A stretch of 64,000 nt of DNA from the NCBI GenBank assembly GCA_002367105.1, contig DFCS01000012.1:87238-151237 (forward strand), in the 5' to 3' direction. Numbering within the stretch: the first letter of the stretch is position 1; the number at the start of each line of letters is the position of its first letter. The notes under the pieces are model-generated. The model did no database searches and was not told where the DNA came from. It worked only from the letters and a program-made list of their open reading frames with translations. The DNA is from Hungatella sp. UBA3048 (lineage in GTDB: Bacteria > Bacillota > Clostridia > Lachnospirales > Lachnospiraceae). Shown one piece after another: positions 26,709 to 35,308 of this stretch. The position numbers and the translations under genes are program-made.

Positions 26709-28145
26709 ATGACAAATGAAGTATTGCTTCAAAAGATCCTGGAATTTTCGGGAGGGAAAGAGAATGTTGCAGCTGCGGCCAGCTGCATGACACGCCTTCG
26801 TTTAAAGGTAAAGGATCCTGGCCTGGTACAGGAAAAGGAACTGAAAGAGATTTCGGGAGTTCTTGGTCTGGTTGCAAACGGAATCGACGTACAGGTGGTC
26901 GTTGGACCCGGAAAGGCCAGAAAGCTCATGGATATCTGCCTGGGTCTTGGAATCCCAAGTGAGCTTGGCGGCAAAGGACTCTCCACCAATGCATCCTGGC
27001 AGGAAAACAAAGAAGCAGTAAAGGCCGGCCAGAAAGGAAACGGGTTAAAGAGCAGCATTCGGGTTATCTCCGATATCTTTATACCTATGATTCCTGCTAT
27101 CGTCGCAGCCGGTTTATGCAACGGTGTTGCCAATATCATCGGTCAGGGCGTGGAAGCGCAGATATTGGGCGGCAGTTTCTGGACCCTTCTTGTCACCATA
27201 CTAAAGCTGTTCGGCGGTGCATTTCTCGGTTATTTTTCAATTTTTACCGGTGTCAATGCAGCTAAAAGCTTTGGAGCAACGCCTGCACTGGGCGGCATGA
27301 TCGGCTCTATGAGCATTATGTCGCAGATCACGGACATATCAAAGTTCTTTGGTCTTTACAATGAACAGATCCCAAACAGCTCAACCTTAATTAGCGGCAA
27401 GGGTGGAATCATCGGCGTGATCATCGGTGTCTGGGTTCTCTCCAAAGTAGAACGCTGGGTGCGCAAACATGTTCCCGATGTCCTTGATATCATGCTGACC
27501 GGATTCTTAAGCATTCTGATCACAGGTACCTTGTTTGTACTGGTACTTATGCCGGCTGCCGGCTTTTTATCCGACGGTCTGGTCTGGGTATTGTCCCTCC
27601 TTGTAAATTCCGCAAATCCGGTCGTCAGCGTTTTATCCGGTTACATTATGTCAGCCGTATTCCTTCCCCTGGTCCTTTTGGGACTGCATCATGGGCTGGT
27701 TCCCATCTATGCGGTTCAGCTGGAGCAAATGGGCGGAGTCTCCTTATTCCCGGTCCTTGCCATGGCAGGTGCAGGGCAGGTGGGGGCAGCCATTGCCATC
27801 TATCTAAAAGCAAAACGAAGCGGAAACAAACGCTTAAAGAGCGTCATCATCGGCGCACTGCCTTCTGGATTCTTAGGCATCGGCGAACCGCTTATTTATG
27901 GAGTTACTCTTCCGCTTGGCAAGCCATTCATTACTGCAGGATTGGGAGCCGGATTCGGCGGTGCCTATGTGATGCTCATGCATGTAAGAAGCATTGCCTG
28001 GAGCCCTTCGGGCCTGTTAGCTATTCCCATCATGAGCAGCCCTGTTAATATGCTCAATTATTTTATGGGCCTGGTGATCGCTTACATTGCCGGATTTATC
28101 ATTACCAGCCTGTTTATTAAGGAAGAGGAAGTTGCAAAAGCTTAA
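26709..28145 (+). CDS. murP: PTS transporter subunit EIIBC, MurNAc-type
   Basis: Sugar phosphotransferase permease that imports and phosphorylates its sugar, inferred as N-acetylmuramic acid (478 residues). The EIIB domain has the phosphorylatable cysteine in AAASCMTRLRLKV (about residues 24-36), then a ~10-segment EIIC domain from about residue 110, with GEPLIYGVTLPL in the substrate loop. No EIIA domain is fused, so a separate EIIA-Glc-like protein is needed. Start ATG at 26709 after GGAGGTGTCTATT. It is the third gene of the operon. Confidence 0.88.
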   Translation: MTNEVLLQKILEFSGGKENVAAAASCMTRLRLKVKDPGLVQEKELKEISGVLGLVANGIDVQVVVGPGKARKLMDICLGLGIPSELGGKGLSTNASWQENKEAVKAGQKGNGLKSSIRVISDIFIPMIPAIVAAGLCNGVANIIGQGVEAQILGGSFWTLLVTILKLFGGAFLGYFSIFTGVNAAKSFGATPALGGMIGSMSIMSQITDISKFFGLYNEQIPNSSTLISGKGGIIGVIIGVWVLSKVERWVRKHVPDVLDIMLTGFLSILITGTLFVLVLMPAAGFLSDGLVWVLSLLVNSANPVVSVLSGYIMSAVFLPLVLLGLHHGLVPIYAVQLEQMGGVSLFPVLAMAGAGQVGAAIAIYLKAKRSGNKRLKSVIIGALPSGFLGIGEPLIYGVTLPLGKPFITAGLGAGFGGAYVMLMHVRSIAWSPSGLLAIPIMSSPVNMLNYFMGLVIAYIAGFIITSLFIKEEEVAKA

Positions 28146-28247
28146 GCGTTCCGGCTGAATATGGACCCTTATCAGACTGCCCCCTGGCCTTTTGCTTGAT
28201 TTCTGTCCTTTCCTATAATACAATAGAGGGATAAGGAGGACGAAGAC

Positions 28248-28652
28248 ATGAAAATCGTTATCATTGACGGGCAGGGAGGCAAAATGGGGCAGTCCGTCAT
28301 CGCTCAGTTAAAAAAGTCCTTTCCCAGTCTTTCAGTTATTGCCATCGGGACCAATTCCATTGCTACTTCCGCCATGTTAAAAGCAGGTGCCGATGCAGGA
28401 GCAACCGGTGAGAACCCGGTTCTTGTGGCCAGCCGGGATGCAGATATTATCATCGGTCCTATCGGGATCGTCATTGCTGATTCTCTCTTAGGTGAGATCA
28501 CTCCAGCCATGGCTGAAGCCATCGGAAAAAGCCGTGCTTATAAGATCCTTATACCGGTGAACAAATGCAATCATTATGTAGTGGGCTGTGAAAACCTGAC
28601 TTTAACGGAATCCATTGCCCTGGTAATCAAAGAGGTGGAGAATCATTTATGA
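28248..28652 (+). CDS. DUF3842 family protein
   Basis: A 134-residue conserved protein of the DUF3842 type. The start MKIVIIDGQGGKMGQSVI looks like a nucleotide-binding Rossmann loop, followed by alternating strands and helices (VIAIGTNSIATSAMLKAGA; DIIIGPIGIVIAD). GGAGGACGAAGAC precedes the ATG. It is ~100 bp after the PTS gene and might be in the same transcript. Function unknown. Confidence 0.8.
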   Translation: MKIVIIDGQGGKMGQSVIAQLKKSFPSLSVIAIGTNSIATSAMLKAGADAGATGENPVLVASRDADIIIGPIGIVIADSLLGEITPAMAEAIGKSRAYKILIPVNKCNHYVVGCENLTLTESIALVIKEVENHL

Positions 28653-28667
28653 TCTCCACCTCTTTGT
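28629..28667 (+). terminator. Terminator overlapping the end of the DUF3842 gene
   Basis: Stem AAAGAGGTGGAG/CTCCACCTCTTT with a short loop, followed by TTTGTTT; the left arm lies in the last codons of the gene. Confidence 0.7.
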
Positions 28668-28709
28668 TTATGATATGTTGGATTTACCTTCGGTTCATCA
28701 AGCAGCTAT

Positions 28710-30164
28710 TTATTCATCAATGCTATAGTTTGGCGCTTCCTTTGTGATATGGATGTCATGGGGATGGCTTTCCTTAAGGGAGGCTGCCGTAATCTTTATG
28801 AATCTTCCGGTTTCCTGCATGGTCTTGATATTCATTGCTCCGCAGTATCCCATACCGGACCTTAAGCCGCCAAGCATCTGGAATACGGTATCTTCTACCA
28901 ATCCTTTGTAAGCCACACGGCCTTCCACTCCTTCCGGAACCAGCTTCTTGGCATCCGTTTGGAAGTAACGGTCTTTGCTTCCGTTTTCCATGGCAGCGAT
29001 GGAGCCCATACCACGGTATACTTTATATTTTCTGCCCTGATACAGTTCAAAGGTTCCCGGGCTTTCGTCACATCCGGCAAACATGCTTCCCATCATACAA
29101 ACGCTTCCGCCGGCTGCAATCGCCTTTGTTAAATCTCCGGAATACTTGATTCCGCCGTCAGCTATGATTGGTACGCCGTAATCCTTAGCAACCGCATAAC
29201 AGTTCATAACAGCCGTGATCTGGGGAACGCCGATGCCGGCTACCACACGGGTGGTGCAGATAGATCCCGGTCCGATTCCTACCTTCACTGCGTCAGCTCC
29301 TGCTTCTATAAGATCCTTTGTGGCCTCTCCGGTTGCTACATTTCCTGCAATGACGGAAAGATCCGGATAAGCTTCTTTGATCATTTTTACGCAGCGTAGA
29401 ACGTTTTCGGAATGTCCGTGAGCGGAGTCTAAAACTACCACATCCACTTTTGCCTTTACTAAGGCGCCTACACGGTCTAGCACGTTGGCTGTAATTCCTA
29501 CGGCAGCTCCGCACAGAAGTCTTCCTTGTCCATCTTTTGCGGACAACGGATATTTGATCTGCTTTTCAATATCCTTGATGGTGATAAGGCCCTTTAAATT
29601 GAAATCCTCATCAACGATCGGAAGCTTTTCTACCCTTGCTTTTGCAAGAATCTTTTTTGCCTCCATAAGGGTGATCCCTTCTCTGGCTGTCACCAGGTTT
29701 TCAGAAGTCATGCACTCCTTGATCTTCCTGCTGAAATCCTCTTCGAATTTTAAGTCCCGGTTGGTGATGATTCCCACCAGTTTTTTTCCTTCTGTGACCG
29801 GCACTCCGGAAATGCGGAATTTACCCATAAGTTCATCCGCATCTTTTAATGTATGATCCGGGGAAAGATAGAATGGATCCGTTATGACGCCGTTTTCTGA
29901 CCTCTTTACCTTATCAACCTCTTCTGCCTGCTCTTCAATGGACATATTCTTGTGGATAATGCCGATACCTCCCTGTCTTGCCATGGCAATTGCCATGCGA
30001 TGCTCGGTAACGGTATCCATGCCTGCACTCATAAGCGGAATATTGAGCTTGATGGTTTTTGTAAGGTTGGTCGTTAAGTCAACCTGATTAGGAATAACCT
30101 CTGAATAAGCCGGAACTAACAGCACATCATCAAAAGTAATGCCTTCGCCAATTATTGTACCCAT
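28710..30164 (-). CDS. guaB: IMP dehydrogenase
   Basis: Oxidises IMP to XMP with NAD, the committed step of GMP synthesis. The 484-residue protein has the catalytic loop GPGSICTTR (cysteine near residue 302), two CBS domains between about residues 90 and 210 (RDLKFEEDF; VEKLPIVDEDF), and the flap region with KYKVYRGMGSIAAM. Its own promoter with a perfect -35 lies upstream. It is unlinked to the purine-degradation genes except by being in the same window. Confidence 0.96.
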   Translation of the reverse strand: MGTIIGEGITFDDVLLVPAYSEVIPNQVDLTTNLTKTIKLNIPLMSAGMDTVTEHRMAIAMARQGGIGIIHKNMSIEEQAEEVDKVKRSENGVITDPFYLSPDHTLKDADELMGKFRISGVPVTEGKKLVGIITNRDLKFEEDFSRKIKECMTSENLVTAREGITLMEAKKILAKARVEKLPIVDEDFNLKGLITIKDIEKQIKYPLSAKDGQGRLLCGAAVGITANVLDRVGALVKAKVDVVVLDSAHGHSENVLRCVKMIKEAYPDLSVIAGNVATGEATKDLIEAGADAVKVGIGPGSICTTRVVAGIGVPQITAVMNCYAVAKDYGVPIIADGGIKYSGDLTKAIAAGGSVCMMGSMFAGCDESPGTFELYQGRKYKVYRGMGSIAAMENGSKDRYFQTDAKKLVPEGVEGRVAYKGLVEDTVFQMLGGLRSGMGYCGAMNIKTMQETGRFIKITAASLKESHPHDIHITKEAPNYSIDE

Positions 30165-30233
30165 TAACTTTTCCTCTCCTTCTTTATATTTTTATTAATG
30201 AAACTAATAAGTCTTTTTACTTGTTAGTTACAT

Positions 30234-30262
30234 AGTTTAACAAATTTTACAGGGGTTGTCAA
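30234..30262 (-). promoter_or_regulatory. guaB promoter
   Basis: Minus-strand -35 TTGACA (30257-30262), 17-bp spacer, -10 TAAACT (30234-30239). An imperfect 10-bp inverted repeat (ACTAACAAGT/ACTTATTAGT, about 30202-30227) lies right at the predicted transcript start and could be an operator or leader hairpin. Confidence 0.65.
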
Positions 30263-30321
30263 CGGACATTTTCCGGTTTCTTTCCGTCACTCATGGACAG
30301 TAAAGAAGTCTCTTCTGTAAC

Positions 30322-30367
30322 AAAAAGGAACCGGGCGGTTTTATGCAAAACCGACTGATTCCTTTTT
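30322..30367 (-). terminator. Terminator after the DUF6106 gene
   Basis: Hairpin with AAAAAGGAA/TTCCTTTTT outer and CGGTTTT/AAAACCG inner stems, starting directly after the gene's stop in the minus direction; the A/T arms can act in both directions. Confidence 0.65.
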
Positions 30368-30370
30368 CTC

Positions 30371-30880
30371 TTATACTTCTCTCACAACCTTACGGGGTGC
30401 TGTCATCCTCATGCACTGGAGCAGCTTATCGTTAGGTTCAAATATGATCTTTGTTGTTTCAGCACCAGACTGGCTGATTAATGTATAAGTCTTTGCTCCC
30501 GGTACGTGGGATGAAAAATCGAGTAATTTCATGTTTTTTGTTTCATGATCCCTGGCCTCTGTGGAACCGGTGGGAGCTACGATCTGGATCCCTTCCATGG
30601 AGCCTTCCCAAGCCTTCTTTCTCTTGCTTCTGCCGTAGATCCGGTCGATGGATAGAGTGTTGGTCACAAATAAGTATTCAAATTCTACTTCGCTGTTGCG
30701 GAATACAAAGTATGTGGCAGCTGCGGCTGCAAGCAGAATAAGCACTCCAAAGATTCCGAAAACCGGAGACATGGAGAGGAAAAATGCAATTACGCATAGG
30801 ATTCCCATCGCAATTTTTATCAACATGGTATAGGCCGGTGATTTTCGCTTCACTAGCCATTCTGCATACATTTCATTCAT
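30371..30880 (-). CDS. DUF6106-like membrane protein
   Basis: A 169-residue protein with two adjacent N-terminal membrane segments (about residues 18-36 and 40-60) and a soluble C-terminal domain beginning EFEYLFVTNTLSIDRIYGRS. It resembles a small conserved clostridial family named DUF6106. The ATG follows AAAGGACCC. It stands between guaB and groEL in the same direction, with its own terminator. No function can be given. Confidence 0.7.
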   Translation of the reverse strand: MNEMYAEWLVKRKSPAYTMLIKIAMGILCVIAFFLSMSPVFGIFGVLILLAAAAATYFVFRNSEVEFEYLFVTNTLSIDRIYGRSKRKKAWEGSMEGIQIVAPTGSTEARDHETKNMKLLDFSSHVPGAKTYTLISQSGAETTKIIFEPNDKLLQCMRMTAPRKVVREV

Positions 30881-30990
30881 AACGATTTGGGTCCTTTCTT
30901 GTTTCCTGCAAGGCTGCTTAGGGGAAGGAACTTGTCCTGATTTAGGATATGGTTAGGTGGGGTGGATGGGGTACCGGAAGTCCGCAGTGC

Positions 30991-31102
30991 AGCGAGTAAA
31001 GCCAAAGGCTTTACTCGCTCACGGGCGTTCGCCCTATGAAACAGAACATGGAAAAATTTTCTTATGTGCAAGCACAACGTAAATTTTTTCATGTTCTGTT
31101 TC
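30991..31102. repeat. Multi-hairpin intergenic block downstream of groEL
   Basis: Three consecutive inverted repeats: a perfect 13-bp stem (30991-31003 with 31007-31019), the palindrome GGGCGTTCGCCC (31023-31034), and a long hairpin with ~22-bp arms starting GAAACAGAACATG (31038-31059 with 31081-31102). The last could end groEL transcripts, although there is no T-run. Short frames across the block have no ribosome site and look spurious. Confidence 0.6.
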
Positions 31103-31127
31103 GCACTGCTCATTGCTTACGTGAAGA

Positions 31128-32747
31128 TTACATCATATCCATTCCGCCTGGGGCCGGCATTGCAGGTGCTTTTTCTTTAATATTAGCAACAACGGACTCT
31201 GTTGTCAATAAGGTAGATGCAACACTTGTAGCATTTTGAAGGGCGCTTCTGGTTACCTTTGTCGGATCCAGGATGCCTGCTTCTACCATGTCTACGTATT
31301 CTTCCTTATATGCGTCAAAGCCGGTTCCTACCTTGGACTCTCTCACCTTATTGATGATAACGCTTCCTTCCAGTCCTGCATTGGCTACAATGTGGTATAA
31401 TGGGGATTCAAGAGCCTTTAAGATGATCTTTCCGCCGGTTCTCTCATCGCCTTCTAAATGCTTAACAATATCTTCAATCTGATTGATGGCATGAACGTAA
31501 GCAGAACCGCCGCCTGCGATAACGCCTTCTTCAACTGCTGCTCTTGCTGCAGATAAAGCGTCTTCCATACGGAGTTTTGCTTCCTTCATCTCGGTTTCTG
31601 TTGCAGCGCCTACGCGGATTACTGCTACACCGCCGGATAATTTAGCAAGTCTTTCCTGTAATTTTTCTCTGTCAAAATCAGAAGTAGTCTCTTCGATCTG
31701 GCCCTTGATCTGGCCGATTCTTGCAGTAATTGCTTCCTTATCGCCGCAGCCGTCTACGATTACGGTATTTTCCTTCTGAACCTTTACGGATTTTGCGCGT
31801 CCTAAAAGATCAAGGGTTGCATTCTTAAGCTCATATCCCAGTTCATCAGAGATAACGGTACCGCCTGTTAAAACAGCGATATCCTGTAACATCTCTTTTC
31901 TTCTGTCGCCGTAGCCTGGAGCCTTTACAGCGATAACGTTGAAGGTTCCTCTTAATTTATTAACGATTAAGGTTGTTAAAGCCTCGCCTTCCACATCTTC
32001 TGCGATGATGAGAAGTCTTGCGCCGGACTGAACCACCTGCTCTAATAAAGGAAGGATCTCCTGAATGTTTGAGATCTTCTTATCGGTAATAAGAATGTAT
32101 GGATCGTCTAAATTAGCTTCCATCTTTTCCATGTCGGTGCACATATAAGCAGAGATATAACCTCTGTCAAACTGCATACCTTCCACAAGATCCAGCTCTG
32201 TCTTCATGGTCTTTGATTCTTCAATGGTTATAACGCCGTTATTGGAAACCTTCTCCATAGCGTCAGCTACCATCTCTCCGACCTCATCATCTGATGCGGA
32301 AATAGCTGCTACTCTTGCGATGGATGCCTTGCCTTTGATCGGCTCGCTCATCTTTGCAATTGCTTCTACTGCTGCTTCAGTTGCTTTTTTCATACCCTTT
32401 CTTAAAACGATTGGGTTTGCACCTGCTGCCAGGTTCTTCATTCCCTCATTGATCATAGCCTGAGCTAAAACGGTAGCTGTGGTAGTACCGTCACCAGCTA
32501 CGTCATTGGTCTTAGTCGCAACCTCTTTTACAAGCTGTGCTCCCATATTCTCAAAAGCATCTTCCAGCTCGATTTCCTTTGCAATGGTAACACCGTCATT
32601 TGTGATAAGCGGTGAGCCAAAAGATTTATCCAGTACAACGTTTCTGCCCTTAGGCCCTAATGTTACACGAACAGTATCTGCTAACTGATTCACTCCAGAT
32701 TCAAGTGCTTTTCTGGCATCTACGCCATATTTAATCTGCTTTGCCAT
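31128..32747 (-). CDS. groL: 60-kDa chaperonin GroEL
   Basis: ATP-driven folding chaperonin (539 residues). Family marks are GPKGRNVVLDKSFGSP (about residues 31-46), the DGTTTATVLAQ nucleotide site near residue 86, and the C-terminal Gly-Met-rich tail PGGMDMM. It follows groES by 77 bp and shares its CIRCE-controlled promoter. Confidence 0.98.
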   Translation of the reverse strand: MAKQIKYGVDARKALESGVNQLADTVRVTLGPKGRNVVLDKSFGSPLITNDGVTIAKEIELEDAFENMGAQLVKEVATKTNDVAGDGTTTATVLAQAMINEGMKNLAAGANPIVLRKGMKKATEAAVEAIAKMSEPIKGKASIARVAAISASDDEVGEMVADAMEKVSNNGVITIEESKTMKTELDLVEGMQFDRGYISAYMCTDMEKMEANLDDPYILITDKKISNIQEILPLLEQVVQSGARLLIIAEDVEGEALTTLIVNKLRGTFNVIAVKAPGYGDRRKEMLQDIAVLTGGTVISDELGYELKNATLDLLGRAKSVKVQKENTVIVDGCGDKEAITARIGQIKGQIEETTSDFDREKLQERLAKLSGGVAVIRVGAATETEMKEAKLRMEDALSAARAAVEEGVIAGGGSAYVHAINQIEDIVKHLEGDERTGGKIILKALESPLYHIVANAGLEGSVIINKVRESKVGTGFDAYKEEYVDMVEAGILDPTKVTRSALQNATSVASTLLTTESVVANIKEKAPAMPAPGGMDMM

Positions 32748-32823
32748 GATTCATTCCTCCAGTTTTCTGTTAAAATAAATATCGTACTATCTAAAACCTT
32801 ACGAAGCTGTATTGCCTTCCTGA

Positions 32824-33114
32824 TTATTCAATCACTGCTAATATGTCATTCTGTTTTACGATCACATATTTCTCGCTCTCTTCTCCGGTCTCTATCTCTG
32901 TTCCTGAATACTTGGAGAAGATTACTTTATCGCCCACTTTAACCTGCATGGTAACTTCCTTGCCGTCTACCAGACCGCCAGGTCCTACTGCGATGACTTC
33001 CGCCTGCTGCGGCTTCTCTTTTGCCTGACCCGGCAGAACAATACCGGACTTTGTTGTCTCCTCTGCAACCAATGGTTTTAACACAACTTTGTCAAATAAT
33101 GGTACTAATTTCAT
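32824..33114 (-). CDS. groES: 10-kDa co-chaperonin GroES
   Basis: Co-chaperonin lid for GroEL (96 residues). It starts MKLVPLFDKVVLKPL and has the mobile loop AEETTKSGIVLP (about residues 17-28) and the VGDKVIFSKYSGTEI segment. GAGGAATTGC precedes the ATG. First gene of groES-groEL. Confidence 0.98.
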   Translation of the reverse strand: MKLVPLFDKVVLKPLVAEETTKSGIVLPGQAKEKPQQAEVIAVGPGGLVDGKEVTMQVKVGDKVIFSKYSGTEIETGEESEKYVIVKQNDILAVIE

Positions 33115-33195
33115 TGCAATTCCTCCTCATAACTTTCTGCTTATTATTTCTTTCTTTGGCCATCCGAAAGAAGTTTTATTTTATTCACATACTAA

Positions 33196-33224
33196 GTTAT
33201 ATCACTCATTATTAGCACTGTCAA
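33196..33224 (-). promoter_or_regulatory. groESL promoter
   Basis: Minus-strand -35 TTGACA (33219-33224), 17-bp spacer, -10 TATAAC (33196-33201). The -35 box lies inside the CIRCE operator, so HrcA binding would block polymerase. Confidence 0.75.
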
Positions 33225-33238
33225 TAGTTGAGTGCTAA
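33212..33238. promoter_or_regulatory. CIRCE operator (HrcA site)
   Basis: TTAGCACTG - 9 bases - GAGTGCTAA matches the CIRCE consensus with one change at the inner end of the left arm. Placement upstream of groES is standard for HrcA-repressed heat-shock operons. Confidence 0.9.
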
Positions 33239-33365
33239 CTTTATATTTTTTTTACATTTTTACCATATTTGTACGATTTTCTCCTTTACTTACATAGTTT
33301 ATAGAAATTTTCTTATTATATACCTTTATTTTTTCGGATGAACGTATTACAATAACAAAGAGAAT

Positions 33366-33469
33366 GAAGCGCCTTACAAGCGCACCATTATGCCCATCAA
33401 GCATAAGCCGTGTCAAGGAAGCACCTTGCAGGCATACCTCTATGCCCAGAATACATGGACGGTAATAAG
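33366..33469 (+). repeat. Tandem pair of the 52-nt repeat upstream of the YtxH-like gene
   Basis: Two diverged copies with an exact 52-nt period (33366-33417 and 33418-33469). The second keeps GCACCTTGCAGGCATACC and TATGCCCAGAATACATGG; the first is more degraded. The pair ends 16 bases before the ATG, just before AAAGGAGTG. Confidence 0.8.
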
Positions 33470-33485
33470 GAAAGGAGTGTTTCAA

Positions 33486-34130
33486 ATGGCAAAAAAGGGT
33501 AATGGGTTTGGAAAATTCGTGGCATTAGCCACTGTGGCCGGCGTTGTAGCTGCCGGCATCTCTTACTTTACGAAATACAAATCCTTCCACAAAGAACTGG
33601 AAGAAAATTTCCATGACTTTGAGGATGAGGGAAATGACGACATTTCCAAAATTGACAGCACGATGAACCGCAACTATGTTTCTTTGCATGCCAATAAAGA
33701 TGAATTTAAGGTTGCCGCTGACCATATGGCAGATGCTGCCAAGGATGCGGTAAGTGCGGCAAGAAACTTAGTAAAGGATGCAGCGAGCATTGTTTCTGAT
33801 ACGGCAAAAGAAGCGGCTTCAGCCGTGGCATTTACCGCAAAGGACATGTTTGGCTCTGCAAAAGAACAGACAGATGAGTTTTTAGACGACGAAGAGTTTA
33901 CGGAAGATGGCGGTTTGGATTACGCTGCCGGAGCCGCAGACCAGCTGACAGAAAAAGCCAAAGAGACTGCAGATACGATAAAGGAAACAGCGGAAACTGC
34001 TGCCGAAGCAGTAAAAGATGCGGCAAAGGATGGGATGGATGCGGCAAAAGAAGCGGCGAAGTCCACCGGAGCAGCGATGAAAGAACTGGCCGATGAAACT
34101 ACTACCATTGTGGAAGAAGAAATGGATTAA
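33486..34130 (+). CDS. YtxH-like, Ala/Lys-rich helical membrane-anchored protein
   Basis: A 214-residue protein with a short membrane segment at about residues 10-28 (FVALATVAGVVAAGISYF) followed by a long, highly charged helical region. Motifs such as AKDAVSAARNLVKDAAS, AKEAASAV, ETADTIKETAETAAEAVKDA and AAKEAAKS repeat an 11-residue-like pattern seen in LEA/apolipoprotein-type stress proteins. The ATG at 33486 follows AAAGGAGTG; the longer frame from 33390 reads the 52-nt repeats as protein. Being next to groESL it may be a stress-related envelope protein; this is only inference. Confidence 0.75.
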   Translation: MAKKGNGFGKFVALATVAGVVAAGISYFTKYKSFHKELEENFHDFEDEGNDDISKIDSTMNRNYVSLHANKDEFKVAADHMADAAKDAVSAARNLVKDAASIVSDTAKEAASAVAFTAKDMFGSAKEQTDEFLDDEEFTEDGGLDYAAGAADQLTEKAKETADTIKETAETAAEAVKDAAKDGMDAAKEAAKSTGAAMKELADETTTIVEEEMD

Positions 34131-34133
34131 TCA

Positions 34134-34175
34134 TAAAAGCTACTGGAAAGCCTGCGCTCTCCAGTGGCTTTTTTC
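34134..34175 (+). terminator. Terminator after the YtxH-like gene
   Basis: Hairpin AAAAGC.ACTGGA / TCCAGT.GCTTTTTT with a GC-rich top, followed by a T-run on the plus strand. Confidence 0.75.
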
Positions 34176-34207
34176 ATCTGATTATCCTCCGGATTCTTTT
34201 CATCATC

Positions 34208-35284
34208 TTAAAAACTGCGGATCACCATTTCATTCAAACGTTTCAAAATTTCACAGGCCAGCCGTACGCCATTCTGATAATCCTCATAAGAAGAAATACC
34301 ATAATGGGTATGAGCATACCGTACCGGTATTCCGATCACAATAGTAGGAACTCCCTGATTGGACAAATGAATGGCTGCACCGTTGGTTGCGCCGGCCCGG
34401 CGTACTGCCTCCTGTACCGGTATCCCGAGCTCTTTGCACAAATTCAGAGCATACCGCTGAAATCGTGGATTGGTAATCATCCTGGCATCGATATGGCGAA
34501 GCATTGGTCCTCGCTTAATAGCTGTCTGTACCTCATAGGCTGCCACACAGGTATCATCAGCAGGACAGCCTTCAAATACAATCGCTATATCCGGTTTAAT
34601 CTTATGGCAGGTCAGACTGGCGCCGCGGACACCTACCTCCTCCTGGGAAGCAAATCCCCCAATCACATCCACATCCAGCTCCATTCCTTCCAGTTCCTGT
34701 AACGTACTTATAATAGAAGCACAGCCCAACCGGCAGTCAAAGCTTTTGCCGATCATAAGATCGTGCTTTTCCTGGTATTCAAAGCTTACATCCGGTGCAA
34801 TCGGCTCCCCGATCCTGATATGAAATTTCTCAACTGCTTCCTCTCGTGATACAGCTCCGATATCCACGGTGATATCCCTGATATCCAGAGGTGCATTCCG
34901 CTGCGCCTCGGTCATATAATGAGGCGGCGTACTGGCAGTAATCCCTGGAATATATTCTCCGTCTGCATTTCTAACCCAAACCCGATGGGCCGGAATATTA
35001 CTGTTTACCCATCCTCCTAAAGGTATCATCTGCAAAGTTCCATCCGGGCGGATGGCCTGTACCATGAAACCCACTTCATCACTATGGGCATCCAGCTGAA
35101 CGATCATCCGTCCTTCCTTGTTCTCCTTCCGGTATATGTAGAGATTACGAAGGCTGTCTTCCTCAAAGTTTCCCAGCCCACCCGCATGTTTCCGTACTGT
35201 TTCCACCACCAGATCCTCAAATCCGGATACTCCATTGGCATCCGATATCGCTCCAATCATCTGCAACGTCTGGTTCTTATCCAT
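34208..35284 (-). CDS. M42-family aminopeptidase
   Basis: Cytoplasmic di-metal aminopeptidase of the M42 (glutamyl aminopeptidase/FrvX) family, 358 residues. Metal and catalytic motifs: LDAHSDEVGFMV (His67, Asp69), FDCRLGC (Asp183), SQEEVGVRGA (Glu215, Glu216) and RYAHTHYG near the C-terminus. It is the last gene of the oligopeptide operon, 24 bp after the creatininase-family gene, so it probably degrades the imported peptides. The specificity is unknown. Confidence 0.88.
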   Translation of the reverse strand: MDKNQTLQMIGAISDANGVSGFEDLVVETVRKHAGGLGNFEEDSLRNLYIYRKENKEGRMIVQLDAHSDEVGFMVQAIRPDGTLQMIPLGGWVNSNIPAHRVWVRNADGEYIPGITASTPPHYMTEAQRNAPLDIRDITVDIGAVSREEAVEKFHIRIGEPIAPDVSFEYQEKHDLMIGKSFDCRLGCASIISTLQELEGMELDVDVIGGFASQEEVGVRGASLTCHKIKPDIAIVFEGCPADDTCVAAYEVQTAIKRGPMLRHIDARMITNPRFQRYALNLCKELGIPVQEAVRRAGATNGAAIHLSNQGVPTIVIGIPVRYAHTHYGISSYEDYQNGVRLACEILKRLNEMVIRSF

Positions 35285-35308
35285 TTCACACTCTCCTTTA
35301 TCAAGTAC

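Noticed and set aside
30877..31113. 78-codon minus-strand frame after groEL
   Set aside because: It reads through the hairpin block and has no ribosome site.
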